A stretch of DNA of 64,000 bases from Mycobacterium helveticum (GTDB lineage: Bacteria > Actinomycetota > Actinomycetes > Mycobacteriales > Mycobacteriaceae). The notes under the pieces were generated by a model. It was not told the DNA's origin and did not search any database. It worked only from the letters and a program-made list of their open reading frames with translations. How positions within the stretch are numbered: the first letter of the stretch is position 1; every line of letters starts with the position of its first letter. Made by a program: the position numbers and the translations under genes. Of this stretch, positions 19,396 through 28,271 are shown piece after piece. Location: NCBI RefSeq assembly GCF_007714205.1, contig NZ_VMQU01000008.1:20399-84398 (forward strand). Reading direction: 5' to 3'.

Positions 19396-21969
19396 ATGGC
19401 GGCAAAGATCGATCCGATGCAGACCCTGGCGGCAATCCTGGCCGAACACGGCCCCTTGCACGAGGACGACATCGCACGTCGGCTGCAGGATGCCGGCGTG
19501 ACCAACTCGGACGCCGTCCTGGGCGCGCTTCGGCTGGAAATCGATTGCCGTGCAGTGCAGTTGGCTGATGATCGATGGGGGTGGCTGCCCACGCTGCTGG
19601 CTGGGCGGGTGTTCACTCACCGGCTCGGCGCGAACGAGGCGGTCCACGACCTGCTCGCGGTGACCCCGGACCTGGACCCGATCATCACGCTCTGCGAGCA
19701 CGAGCAGTTCGGCCGGCTCGCCGACGGCTCGGCGGTGCAGCTGGTGCTGGACTCGTTCGACGACGAACTGCTCGAAGAGCGTGACATCCCGGCCACCGCG
19801 GTCGACCCGGACGGGGCGCTGCTGCTGGAGCCGGGCACGCTGGCGGCGCTGGGGGCCGCCGCGGGCGACCTGGTCGGGATGCGGCTGACCGCCGACGGCC
19901 TCGCGGTCGAGCTGATCGGCACACCCACGCCCGGCGCCGGCGTCGGCGCCCGGCTGGCGGACCTGCTCGACCCCGACGAGCCGACGTTCTTCGCCGAGGC
20001 GGTCTGGACCGCGTGCGCCGAAGATCCCGCGGTGTTCACCGAGCCGCTGGCACCGCTGTGCGAGATCGCCGAAAACTGCGGTCTAGCACATCAAGGCGAG
20101 TGGCTGGCACCCGCCGGGTTCGACTTCGCCGTGTGGCAGTTCGACCGCGGGTGCGCGGTGCTGGCCCTGCGCCACGATCTCGACCCCGACGACGCATTCG
20201 CGCTGTACACGCTGATCAAGCTGCATGAGCGGATGGCGCTGGTGCTGCTCGGCGCCGACGAACCGCCGCAGGACGTTGCGTCCGAAGCCGGCGGGGACGC
20301 GACCGAGCCCGCGACCAGCCCGTTCCTCGAGCTGGGCGGTCAGCTCGGCGCCGCGCTGGCCGACCCGCTGCTGGCGCAGCTGCTGGTGGCCGAGACCGTC
20401 CACGCCGACCCGGCCGGGGCGGCCGCGCTGGGCCTGTTCGCCGAGGTGTTGGAGCCCAAGGTGCCCCGCTCGGCGCGGGTGGCGTTGCGGTGGCTGCGCG
20501 CCGTCGCCCACGAGCGGACCGGCGATGTCGACGCGGCCGAACGCGAATTGCTGGCGGCCGAGTCGATGAACACCGACTGGCCGCCGGTACTGGTCGATTT
20601 GGCCCGCGTCGCCTCCGATCGCGGCGACGCCGAACGCGGGTTGGCGCTGCTGCGCCGCGCCGGCGTCGAACCCGACCACCCGCTGGTGGAGCTGCTGGAG
20701 CGGCACCGCGCCCAGCCGCGCCGCGACCTGGGCCGCAACGAGGCGTGCTGGTGCGGGTCGGGCCGCAAGTACAAGAAATGCCATCTCGGCCGCGAGGAAC
20801 TGCCGCTGGCCGAGCGGGTGAACTGGTTGTATGCAAAGGCGTGCCACCATACGTTGGTGAGCGGCTGGACCGGCCTGCTGGCCGAGGTGAACTACGAACG
20901 CTGGCGGTATCACGACCCCGACGACGACGACCCCGACGACGCGCTGGCCGCGGCGCTGGCCGATCCCCTGGTGCTGGACGCGGTGCTGTTCGAGGGCGGC
21001 GCGTTCGCGGAGTTCCTCGAGGTGCGCGGCTCGCTGCTGCCCGACGACGAGCGGCTGCTGGCGCAGCAATGGCTGCTGGTGGAACGGTCGGTGTTCGAGG
21101 TCGAGCAGGTGCGGCCCGGCCAGGGCGTCACCGTGCGCGACGTGCGCACCGGCGACACCCACGAGGTGGTCGAGCGGACGGCCAGCCGTCAACTGCAGCC
21201 CGGGCAGCTGGTGTGCGCCCGCGTGATGCCCACCGGGGACGCGATGGTGATCTTCGGCGGGATCGAACCGGTCGCGTTGCACGAGCGAGACCCGCTGATC
21301 GCGCTGCTCGACAACGAACCCGACCCGGTGACGCTGGTGGCGCAGCTGACCCGCCGGTTCGCGCCGCCGACGCTGGTCAACACCGAGGGCGATCCGCTGG
21401 CCATCTGCGAGGCCGTCGTGCGCGTCGGTGACCCGGCCGGCATCCAGGGCGCGCTCGACGAGGCCTACGACCGGGTCGACGGCGAGGAGCCGGCGCAGTG
21501 GTTCGAGCACGTCATTACCGATGGCCTGCAACGGATCCGCGCCACCCTGGTCCTCGACGGCGACACGCTGCGCATCGAGACCAACAGCGAAAAGCGGATG
21601 GATCGCGTGCTGGCCACGCTGGCACGCCTCGATCCGGCGATGAGGGTGCTCGACGACGACCGGCGCCCCGTGCGCGACACCCGCGAGGCGGCCAAGCTGG
21701 CCAAACAGCTGCCGACTACCGGCGCGGGCGCGCTCGACCCCGACGACCCCGAGGTGGCCGGGTTTCTCGGCGAGTTCATCCGCGAATACGAAACCCGCTG
21801 GATCAATGAGCCCATCCCCGCACTCAACGGGTATACGCCGCGCCAAGCCGCCGACGACCCCACCCGGCGCGGCGACCTGATCAAACTCCTCGACAGCTTT
21901 CCCGCCGGCGCGGCCGCCCGCGGCGGCATGGACGCCGACCGGCTGCGCGCCGCGCTCGGCCTGCGGTAG
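19396..21969 (+). CDS. SEC-C motif protein of unknown function
   Basis: About 857 aa from the ATG at 19396 (a GTG lies 9 nt upstream). It starts with a winged-helix-like stretch (LAEHGPLHEDDIARRLQDAGV), then a helical, TPR-like middle (RSARVALRWLRAVAHERTGD). A SEC-C zinc motif CWCGSGRKYKKCHLG sits near residues 450-465, followed by a long mixed C-terminal region. SEC-C motifs bind zinc and mediate protein contacts, as at the SecA C-terminus, but nothing else here is secretion-related. It opens the plus-strand part of the accessory block and is convergent with the next gene. Confidence 0.75.
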   Translation: MAAKIDPMQTLAAILAEHGPLHEDDIARRLQDAGVTNSDAVLGALRLEIDCRAVQLADDRWGWLPTLLAGRVFTHRLGANEAVHDLLAVTPDLDPIITLCEHEQFGRLADGSAVQLVLDSFDDELLEERDIPATAVDPDGALLLEPGTLAALGAAAGDLVGMRLTADGLAVELIGTPTPGAGVGARLADLLDPDEPTFFAEAVWTACAEDPAVFTEPLAPLCEIAENCGLAHQGEWLAPAGFDFAVWQFDRGCAVLALRHDLDPDDAFALYTLIKLHERMALVLLGADEPPQDVASEAGGDATEPATSPFLELGGQLGAALADPLLAQLLVAETVHADPAGAAALGLFAEVLEPKVPRSARVALRWLRAVAHERTGDVDAAERELLAAESMNTDWPPVLVDLARVASDRGDAERGLALLRRAGVEPDHPLVELLERHRAQPRRDLGRNEACWCGSGRKYKKCHLGREELPLAERVNWLYAKACHHTLVSGWTGLLAEVNYERWRYHDPDDDDPDDALAAALADPLVLDAVLFEGGAFAEFLEVRGSLLPDDERLLAQQWLLVERSVFEVEQVRPGQGVTVRDVRTGDTHEVVERTASRQLQPGQLVCARVMPTGDAMVIFGGIEPVALHERDPLIALLDNEPDPVTLVAQLTRRFAPPTLVNTEGDPLAICEAVVRVGDPAGIQGALDEAYDRVDGEEPAQWFEHVITDGLQRIRATLVLDGDTLRIETNSEKRMDRVLATLARLDPAMRVLDDDRRPVRDTREAAKLAKQLPTTGAGALDPDDPEVAGFLGEFIREYETRWINEPIPALNGYTPRQAADDPTRRGDLIKLLDSFPAGAAARGGMDADRLRAALGLR

Positions 21970-21984
21970 CCGGGCTGGCGGCGT

Positions 21985-23001
21985 TCACACCGGGGGCGTC
22001 ACGCCGACCTCCGCGGCGAATTCGCGGAATTGCTGGTGGCCGGGCAGCGTGTGCAGACACCGTGCCGCCAGGTCGCGGGCGATGTCGGTGTTGCCGCGGC
22101 GGTGCGCGAGCCGCGCGGCCAGAAACGTCTGCTCAGGACCGCCCAACGCGGCGTGGGCGGCGATCCTGTCCAGCGGGCCGCCGTCGGTGTCCGCGAGATT
22201 TTCCAGCAGCAGGCCGTGCCAGTCCGCCAGCGCGCCCGCCCGCTCCCGCCCGGCGTCGCCGGAACTCCGGGTTCGGCGCGCCGATGCGCCGCCGCCCGAC
22301 AGCCGGTCCAGCGCCCGCACGTACTGTTCGGCGAAGCCTTCCCAGGTGTCGGCAACGCGCAGCATCCGCGCGAGCACGACGGCCAGCGTCGTCTCCTTCG
22401 CCCTGACCGGGCCGTCACCGTAGCGGGTCCAGCCGTGCCGGGACTCCCACCGAATCAACTGCGGTGCAGCGGTTTCGGCGAATGCCTGAAACCCCTGGCG
22501 TTCCCACGTCCAGGCCCACAACCCCGCCGCCGCATCGGAGACGACGAAACCCGCCGCCGCCACCGGATCCTCGGAGCGGAAATAGTCGTAACCGCGGGCG
22601 TCGCAAGCCAGGTCGATCAGTTGCTCCAGCGCGGACGCCGCGGGCCCGGCATCCTCGGCGCGCAGCGCATCCTGGGCTTCGGTGGCGAGCCGCTTGAAGG
22701 TGAAGCGCCAGCGTGACCGCTCGCGCGGTGTCACCCGCCGGTCCCCGCCCAGGTAAGCGCCCGCCCGGGCCAGCGACACGAAGTCGTCGACCTCGTCGCG
22801 CACCGTCTCCGGATCGGCCGGCGCCGGTGCGCGCCGCGGCGGCCGAGCCTTCCCGTCGCCGGCCAGCTCGACCTCGATGCGCTCCCGCACGTTCGCCGTG
22901 CCGCGCCAGTAGAGATTCCACAACGCCTTGCGCAGGCGTTCCTCGTCGAGCCCGGACACCACTCCGAAGAATTGTTCGCGGTCCATGCGCTTGGCTGCCA
23001 C
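21985..23001 (-). CDS. Conserved hypothetical protein, helical
   Basis: About 338 aa using the GTG at 23001 (an ATG at 22986 gives MDREQFFGVVSGLDEERLRKAL and may be the true start; neither has a clear ribosome site). The N-terminal block LDEERLRKALWNLYWRGTANVRERIEVEL and the later RWRFTFKRLATEAQDALRAED look like conserved blocks of a mainly helical soluble protein. No enzyme motif, metal ligands or membrane segments are evident. It ends 15 nt from the convergent SEC-C gene. Function unknown. Confidence 0.65.
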   Translation of the reverse strand: MAAKRMDREQFFGVVSGLDEERLRKALWNLYWRGTANVRERIEVELAGDGKARPPRRAPAPADPETVRDEVDDFVSLARAGAYLGGDRRVTPRERSRWRFTFKRLATEAQDALRAEDAGPAASALEQLIDLACDARGYDYFRSEDPVAAAGFVVSDAAAGLWAWTWERQGFQAFAETAAPQLIRWESRHGWTRYGDGPVRAKETTLAVVLARMLRVADTWEGFAEQYVRALDRLSGGGASARRTRSSGDAGRERAGALADWHGLLLENLADTDGGPLDRIAAHAALGGPEQTFLAARLAHRRGNTDIARDLAARCLHTLPGHQQFREFAAEVGVTPPV

Positions 23002-23068
23002 GAGGGTGATTATGCCCAGTCTGAGATACACCGCCGGGATGTTGACCCGAGGCTCTACGTTGCTTGCA

Positions 23069-23078
23069 ATATCGATAT
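23069..23078. promoter_or_regulatory. Short palindrome ahead of the second vapBC pair
   Basis: ATATCGATAT, a 10-nt perfect palindrome in an AT-rich stretch about 20 nt before the antitoxin start, with a TTGCAA and a TAATAG hexamer around it. Its placement fits an operator for VapB autoregulation. The motif is short, so this is tentative. Confidence 0.35.
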
Positions 23079-23099
23079 CACTGGTAATAGCATCTCACG

Positions 23100-23369
23100 G
23101 TGCCCAGTGTGCTGATCCGCGATGTTCCGTCTGATGACCTCGACCAGATCCGGTCCGCGGCGGCTGCGCGAAATATGTCACTACAGGCCTACCTGCTTGA
23201 GGCAGTGCACGCGCAGGCCGCTCATCTGCGCCGACGTGAAGCGTTGCGCCGGGTCGCGGCACGGCTGGTAAATCAGCGCGAAGTCGACGAGCAGGACCGT
23301 CAAGCGGTGCTCGACGCCATCGATGACGCGTACGCAGCGCGAGGGGCGCAATTGGGCCGTGCCACGTGA
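23100..23369 (+). CDS. vapB: VapB/FitA-like antitoxin
   Basis: 89 aa from a GTG. The N-terminal ribbon-helix-helix-like region reads VLIRDVPSDDLDQIRSAAAARNMSLQAYLLEAV, typical of FitA/VapB antitoxins. It is followed by a charged C-terminal tail that would wrap the PIN toxin. The stop codon overlaps the toxin start as GTGA. It is the second of three toxin-antitoxin pairs in the accessory block. Confidence 0.88.
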   Translation: MPSVLIRDVPSDDLDQIRSAAAARNMSLQAYLLEAVHAQAAHLRRREALRRVAARLVNQREVDEQDRQAVLDAIDDAYAARGAQLGRAT

Positions 23370-23803
23370 TCGTGGACGCCTCGGTAGTCATTGACGCGGT
23401 GACCGACTCCGGGGCTCGGGGTCAGGCAGCCCGCCAGGCACTCGCCGATCACCCCGCTTCCGAATCTCTCCTGGCCCCGGGACATCTGGCCGTAGAGATC
23501 CTGTCCGGCCTCGCGGCAGCCGCAAACCGACCTGGGCATCCGTTGCAGGCCGCCGAGATCGAACAGGCGTTGCTGGACGCGGAGGCCCTGGAGATCACCA
23601 TCGAAGCCACGCCCTGGACCGACGTCAGGCGCGCGTGGGCACTCGCCCAAACCTTCCTGCGATATCCCGACGCCATCTACCTCGCCAGCGCGGAACGTCA
23701 CGGGGCCGCGCTGCTCACCAGTGATGCTCGCATCGAACGATCCGGCGCCCCGATCGGCTGCCCGATCATCACGGTCCAACCGGCACGCGGCGGTGACCGC
23801 TGA
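23366..23803 (+). CDS. vapC: VapC-type PIN-domain toxin ribonuclease
   Basis: 145 aa PIN domain from a GTG at 23366. Catalytic acidic residues are evident: Asp4 in MIVDASVVID, Glu in HLAVEILSGLA, and Asp in RYPDAIYLASAERHGAALLTSDARI. It is translationally coupled to the antitoxin upstream. The family cleaves specific tRNAs or rRNA when freed of antitoxin. It differs clearly in sequence from the vapC at 18626-19021, so the two pairs are not recent duplicates. Confidence 0.9.
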   Translation: MIVDASVVIDAVTDSGARGQAARQALADHPASESLLAPGHLAVEILSGLAAAANRPGHPLQAAEIEQALLDAEALEITIEATPWTDVRRAWALAQTFLRYPDAIYLASAERHGAALLTSDARIERSGAPIGCPIITVQPARGGDR

Positions 23804-24023
23804 TCCGATGAGCAAGTCCACCGGGACATGCCCCGAGAGGATCTCCCGCGTGCTGGACCGAGCGCAAATTACCTGAGGGAGAGGAATTCGGCATTCCCGC
23901 TGCTCGCTGGGCGCTGTGTCGGTAGCGCGTTCTATCGTGGCCGACGATGACACTTTTCGCGCACGCATATTCCCGTTGCTGGCAGGATCTGCACAAGGAA
24001 ACCGAGCAGGAAAGAGCACCGTG

Positions 24024-25004
24024 GTGAGTGAATCGATCGACAATCCGATCCTCAACTCGCCCTACGAGCAGCCCGACCGCTATTACGAGGTGGGCCCCCA
24101 AGGCCCGACGGGCCAGGTCCGCGAGGGCCGCCGGCCCAGCGAGTCGTTCATCCCCATCACGGTAGCCAAGAAGGGCACGGACGCAGGGCAAAGCGCGTTC
24201 GACTTCGACGCCACGGGCGAGCGGCGCGAGCGGAACAGCCTGATCAACGACCTTCGCCGCGACGTCGCCGCGTGGCGCAGAGGTGGGGACACTCCGGGGT
24301 TACGCCGATCAGCCGCAAGCTGCTGCAGCACTGGGCCGACCTGCAGCACTGGGCCGACCCGGACCGGGAAGAACAGGGTGCTGTTCTGTCAGCGTGAGGC
24401 CGCCGAGACGGCGATCTTCCTCACCGAGGTCGCCGGCCGCAAGGGCGTGACCGATTGGCGTCGGCGACTTCAACCGCACAACGACGCCCACAACGGCGGG
24501 CTGCCGAGAGCCGCGTTGAAGATGGCGACCGGCGCGGGCAAGACCGTGGTGATGGCGATGCTGATCGCCTGGCAGACGCTGAACAAGGCGCAGACACCGC
24601 GGGACGCTCGCTTCTGCAACCGCTTCCTGGTCGTCACGCCGGGCATCACTATCAGGGACCGGCTGCGGGTGCTGCTGCCGGAGGACCCCGAGAATTACTA
24701 CGACCTTCGTGACTTGATCCCCGCCGACCTCAAGGGCGGCCTGGAGCAGGCCCGTATCGTGATCACGAATTTTCACGCCTTTCAGCTCAAGGACGCCAAG
24801 GAGATTCGCAACGTCGCGCGCAACACGCGCCTGCTCCTCAAGGGCGATCGCACCGACGACCCGTTCAAGGAGACCCCGAAGGCGATGGTGGGCCGGGTGC
24901 TGCGCGACCTGGGCGCGACCGGCAAGGACACGCAACCGTACAGGCACTACCCAACACCGCGGCTCAGTACCGGCGCGACTTTTTCAGGTCGAAGTAGCGG
25001 GTAG
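24024..25004 (+). pseudogene. Truncated type III restriction/DEAD-like helicase, 5' remnant
   Basis: An open frame starts at a GTG behind a GGAAAG ribosome site and reads NPILNSPYEQPDRYYEVGPQ, then PSESFIPITVAKKG, the N-terminus of large (about 900-1000 aa) res-subunit-like helicases. Motif I MATGAGKTVVMAMLIAWQT, VVTPGITIRDRLRVLLPEDPENYY and ARIVITNFHAF follow. The frame stops after about 326 aa, just past VGRVLRDLGATGK, before the DExx box. Between about 24295 and 24371 the sequence reads in a shifted frame: the expected VTPISRKLLQHWAD...DPDRE is in the neighbouring frame, with a duplicated segment. Two compensating indels plus 3' loss make this a relic. Confidence 0.8.
24323..24358 (+). repeat. 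18-nt perfect tandem duplication inside the helicase relic
   Basis: CTGCAGCACTGGGCCGAC occurs twice back to back (24323-24340 and 24341-24358). In the neighbouring frame it encodes LQHWAD twice. It lies inside the frame-shifted segment and looks like a replication-slippage event during decay. Confidence 0.9.
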
Positions 25005-25039
25005 TTCCGCCGGTCGACCGACCGCGAACCGGATCATGC

Positions 25040-25057
25040 GGTACAATATTTTGTACC
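25040..25057. promoter_or_regulatory. Operator-like palindrome of the yefM-yoeB pair
   Basis: GGTACAA-TATT-TTGTACC, a perfect 7-bp inverted repeat 22 nt before the antitoxin ATG. It contains TACAAT, a plausible -10 hexamer, so a bound repressor would block the promoter. YefM-family antitoxins recognise short palindromes centred on GTAC-type sequences, which fits. Confidence 0.65.
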
Positions 25058-25079
25058 AGAGAAATCGGAGGTGATGGTC

Positions 25080-25328
25080 ATGGCTCTCACCGCGAGCGAG
25101 GCCCGCAAGAGGCTCTTCCCTCTCATTGAGCAAGTCAACAGTGACAGGACAACCGTCGAGATCATCTCCAAGCGCGGAAACGCGGTCCTGATGTCAGCAG
25201 ATGACTATGCGGCCTGGGTGGAGACCGCGTATCTGTTTCGTTCCCCTGCCAACGCCCGTCGGCTTCTCGACGCCCACGAGGCCTATCGGCGCGGGGAGGT
25301 CACCGAGCAACCCCTTGATCGCGAGTGA
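25080..25328 (+). CDS. YefM/RelJ-type antitoxin (Phd superfamily)
   Basis: 82 aa from the ATG at 25080, 7 nt after a GGAGGTG ribosome site; in-frame GTG and ATG codons just upstream are less well spaced. ALTASEARKRLFPLIEQVNS and the VEIISKRGNAVLMSADDYAAW core are diagnostic of Phd/YefM antitoxins. The C-terminal half forms the toxin-binding helix. The stop overlaps the toxin GTG by GTGA. Confidence 0.93.
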   Translation: MALTASEARKRLFPLIEQVNSDRTTVEIISKRGNAVLMSADDYAAWVETAYLFRSPANARRLLDAHEAYRRGEVTEQPLDRE

Positions 25329-25585
25329 ATCTGCTTTTCACGCCGCAGGGGTGGGAGGACTACCGCCACTGGCAAGACACCGACCGTTCCACATTGAAGC
25401 GCCTCAACAAGCTGATCGACGCCACCGTGCGCGATCCGCACACCGGGATAGGTAAGCCCGAACCACTGAAATATGGAATTCAAGCCGGATGGTCACGGCG
25501 CATCACCGAGGAGCACCGATTGGTTTACCTCGTGACCGACACCGCAATTGTCGTCCTGCAGGCGCGTTACCGCTACACCAAGTGA
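25325..25585 (+). CDS. YoeB/RelK-type mRNA interferase toxin
   Basis: 86 aa, full length for Txe/YoeB. The family blocks LFTPQGWEDYRHWQDTDR, LKRLNKLIDATVRDPHTGIGKPEPLK, WSRRITEEHRLVYLV and the C-terminal QARYRYTK include the catalytic Glu/Arg/His cluster of YoeB ribosome-dependent endonucleases. It forms a type II toxin-antitoxin pair with the gene upstream. It is closest in type to mycobacterial RelJK (Rv3357/Rv3358). Confidence 0.94.
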   Translation: MNLLFTPQGWEDYRHWQDTDRSTLKRLNKLIDATVRDPHTGIGKPEPLKYGIQAGWSRRITEEHRLVYLVTDTAIVVLQARYRYTK

Positions 25586-25674
25586 GCAGCTGCTGCGGCG
25601 GTGTTGGCGACTTCGCCTAAATGTTGCAGCGCAACAGGATTCGCCGCTCTTCGAGCCGGCAAAGGGGCGCGTGC

Positions 25675-26343
25675 TTATCTGGTCCGGGTGCCGACCAGCG
25701 TCTTCGCGATGGCGCCGACATCGTCGTACGGACCCTCGATGTAATACGGAGATCCGTTGTATCCGAACTCAATCGGGCAGGGCCCCGACCACACACCGAG
25801 GTGGTCGGCCGCGGCCGCGAAGTCGGGATGGGGTTCGAATCCGAGCCCACGTGCGAATTCGATCGCGCCGAACACCAGATGTTGGGCCAACTCCAGTGGT
25901 GCGGACACGGCGAGCCCGTCGTATCCGGCAAACACCGTGTGGCGAAGCTTGGTCAGCTTGTTGGTGGACACCGTTTCGGGGCCCATCGCGTTTTTGACGC
26001 CGAGGCAGAACGTGTCGACCAGGTACACGCACACGCGGCTGCGGGACCGCTGGTCTGGGCGCACCACCATCACCGTGACCAGCCCGCCCCCGCTGTCTGC
26101 GGCAGCCGGGTCGACGGGCCAGTCCGGGTGCGGCGCGAACGTCAGCCCGTCGTGCCACCCCGGGCTGATCCAACACTCGGCGACGTCGGGCCGGGGTTGG
26201 GACTCGGCGTCCTGCGCGGCGATCAACCGGACCAGCGGTGCGACCTTGGCGGGCGACACCCGCAACTTTCGGGCGATCTCTTTGGGCGAGGCGCCTTTCG
26301 CCCGCAAGCGCCGAACGTCTTGCAGCAGCACATCATCACTCAT
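25675..26343 (-). CDS. HTH-domain protein with conserved C-terminal block, unknown function
   Basis: 222 aa starting MSDDVLLQDVRRLRAKGASPK at 26343. Residues about 10-45 form a helix-turn-helix (GASPKEIARKLRVSPAKVAPLVR). The rest contains conserved-looking blocks: VCVYLVDTFCLGVKNAMGPE, ELAQHLVFGAIEFARGLGFEPHPDF, and GSPYYIEGPYDDV near the end. I have the impression of a widespread bacterial family with these blocks but cannot name a function. The open frame extends upstream to 26436 without resemblance to the domain. It is divergent from the DUF2293 gene. Confidence 0.7.
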   Translation of the reverse strand: MSDDVLLQDVRRLRAKGASPKEIARKLRVSPAKVAPLVRLIAAQDAESQPRPDVAECWISPGWHDGLTFAPHPDWPVDPAAADSGGGLVTVMVVRPDQRSRSRVCVYLVDTFCLGVKNAMGPETVSTNKLTKLRHTVFAGYDGLAVSAPLELAQHLVFGAIEFARGLGFEPHPDFAAAADHLGVWSGPCPIEFGYNGSPYYIEGPYDDVGAIAKTLVGTRTR

Positions 26344-26471
26344 GCCTGCAGTATTTCTCAGTCGAGGGCGCACGGCCGTCAGCAGGCCGACGACACGCCG
26401 GGAAATCCGGAAATTCACCGGCCGGCCGAGCACCACGCCGGTGATGCCGGCGGGCTAGGGTCGAACGAGCT

Positions 26472-27503
26472 ATGGCACGTCAGGATCTGGAGCGGCGAGT
26501 CAGGCTAACCGCCGAGGAGGCGCTGACCCGACAGCGGTACGTCAGCGCGATCGATGTGCTGCTCGGCCTGGGCTGGCTGGCGCCTTCACACCTCGACAGG
26601 TGGCGGCAGGGCCGGGTCGACTCGTTGGAGCGCGTCGTGCAGGCAAACCTGCCCAAGATCACGGCGGCGATGACGGAGTTGCGGCGCTGGGCGCAACACA
26701 ACAGCCTCAATCCGTCAGAGACCGCTTACCTCGCCCGGACTCGCGATCGGCGCCCGCTTCGATTCAGCGTCAGCGGCGACGACGGAATCGAGCGGGCGTA
26801 TCGGACGCACTGGGTGGCGCCGGAGTTGTCCCAGCGCACGGTCGAACGGCAGAGCCGTCCGCCGGACCTTGTCGTGATCTGGGCGGTCAACGAATGGACG
26901 TGCACATCGTGCGGCGGTACCGGCGACGTGCTGTTCATGGAGGACGCGGGCCCGCTGTGTGTGGACTGCGCCGATCTGGCACATCTGGTCTTCCTGCCCG
27001 CCGGCGATGCCGCGCTGACCAGGCGTGCAAAGCGAGCCAGCCGCCTTTCGGCGGTGGTGGTGCGGTGGAGCCGGTCACGCAAACGCTACGAGCGCACAGG
27101 AATTCTGGTCGAGCCTGATGCGATTGAGCGTGCAGAACAGGAATGCCTGTCCGACGCGGAGATACGCGCCCGCCGCAGGGATCGCAACGCCCTGGGCAGG
27201 GCCGACGAGGACGTGCGGTTCCAGGCCGACCTCGCCGCCGCCATCCGGGCACGATTTCCGCGCTGCCCCGCCGGCCGGGCCGAGGCAATCGCGCGTCACG
27301 CGGCGAGCCGCGGCAGCGGGCGGATCGGACGCAGCGCGGCAGGGCGGGCACTCGATCCGGGGGCGGTAACACGTGCCGTTGCGGCCTCGGTCCGGCACGT
27401 CGACACCGACTACGACCAGTTGCTGATGTCAGGTATCGACCGCGAAACCGCTCGACGTCAGGTACACGAACGCGTCGACGAGGTGCTGCGCACCTGGGGT
27501 TGA
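26472..27503 (+). CDS. DUF2293 domain protein with a zinc ribbon
   Basis: 343 aa. The middle carries a treble-clef/zinc-ribbon-like motif CTSCGG...LCVDCADLAH (about 143-168). The C-terminal 95 residues match DUF2293 (FQADLAAAIRARFPRCPAGRAEAIARHAA..GRIGR, then TDYDQLLMSGIDRETARRQV). The basic and aromatic content suggests nucleic-acid contact, but the family function is unknown. It is divergent from the HTH gene, with 128 bp between starts. Confidence 0.8.
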   Translation: MARQDLERRVRLTAEEALTRQRYVSAIDVLLGLGWLAPSHLDRWRQGRVDSLERVVQANLPKITAAMTELRRWAQHNSLNPSETAYLARTRDRRPLRFSVSGDDGIERAYRTHWVAPELSQRTVERQSRPPDLVVIWAVNEWTCTSCGGTGDVLFMEDAGPLCVDCADLAHLVFLPAGDAALTRRAKRASRLSAVVVRWSRSRKRYERTGILVEPDAIERAEQECLSDAEIRARRRDRNALGRADEDVRFQADLAAAIRARFPRCPAGRAEAIARHAASRGSGRIGRSAAGRALDPGAVTRAVAASVRHVDTDYDQLLMSGIDRETARRQVHERVDEVLRTWG

Positions 27504-27566
27504 TGGACAGGCGCTGCGGCATTGGCAAGGATCCCGGCGAAGCGGCGCCGCGGGACTCTCTGAATG

Positions 27567-28271
27567 TCAGGGGTAGACGACACCGACCTCGAGCAAGTGC
27601 CAGCGCTTGGCAATTCTCGCCGCGGTGACGAACACCGACCAGCCGGGGCGGGCGAGATCGCTTGCCTTTCGCGGCACGGCGATCGGCCCGACACCATTCT
27701 CGAACCAGATCTTGCCGGGCCCCACCTCGACGATCTGAAGGTAGTCCTCGACCCAGTCCCCGGCGTCGACGTGATCCGGGTCGATGGCAGGCGCCTGCCG
27801 GGTGACGTCGTGCAGCAGCGCGCCCAGGCGATCGGCCATCGGCAGATCGCGCGCGGCCTCACGGGCTTGTTCACCAGCCTGATCGGCGGATGATCCGTCG
27901 ATGTAGCCGCGCTCCCCGAGCCAACGCACCAACTTGCCCGTGACCGTGCCGGCAGCCTTCAGCAGATCCTGGCCGGCGATCACCTTGCGCACCATGAAGT
28001 AGTCGAGGAATTCGCCGAGGTTCTCCGCGATCTTCTCCGGACCGAACAGGCGGCAGAAGGCACCGTCCTCGTGGCTCGCGAACTCCTCCTCCCAGCGGTG
28101 ACGCTCTATGTCGTCCAGGGACTGGTAGGCGTACCCGTCGAGGCAATCCCGCAGCAGCTCGACGACCTCCTCATACCGGCGATACGTCCGTTCCGCGAGC
28201 CGCTTTCGCTGCTCGGCCAGGAACTGCGGGAGCACTTCGTCGATCGTCATGTCGCTGCGAGCTGCCAGCAT
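27567..28271 (-). CDS. Conserved hypothetical protein with integrase-SAM-like N-terminus
   Basis: About 234 aa using the ATG at 28271 (MLAARSDMTIDEVLPQFL); an in-frame ATG at 28250 is also possible. The N-terminal helical region VLPQFLAEQRKRLAERTYRRYEEVVELL resembles the SAM-like core-binding fold of tyrosine recombinases, but there is no catalytic recombinase domain. The conserved-looking FGPEKIAENLGEFLDYFMVRKVIAGQDLLKAAG block follows, and the C-terminus is beta-rich. Function unknown. This is the last gene of the accessory block before the backbone resumes at the MBL hydrolase. Confidence 0.65.
   Translation of the reverse strand: MLAARSDMTIDEVLPQFLAEQRKRLAERTYRRYEEVVELLRDCLDGYAYQSLDDIERHRWEEEFASHEDGAFCRLFGPEKIAENLGEFLDYFMVRKVIAGQDLLKAAGTVTGKLVRWLGERGYIDGSSADQAGEQAREAARDLPMADRLGALLHDVTRQAPAIDPDHVDAGDWVEDYLQIVEVGPGKIWFENGVGPIAVPRKASDLARPGWSVFVTAARIAKRWHLLEVGVVYP

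Noticed and set aside
27567..28271. Tyrosine integrase explaining the accessory block
   Set aside because: Only a SAM-like helical N-terminus is suggested; the catalytic R-H-R-Y recombinase residues are not present and no att-like direct repeats were found.
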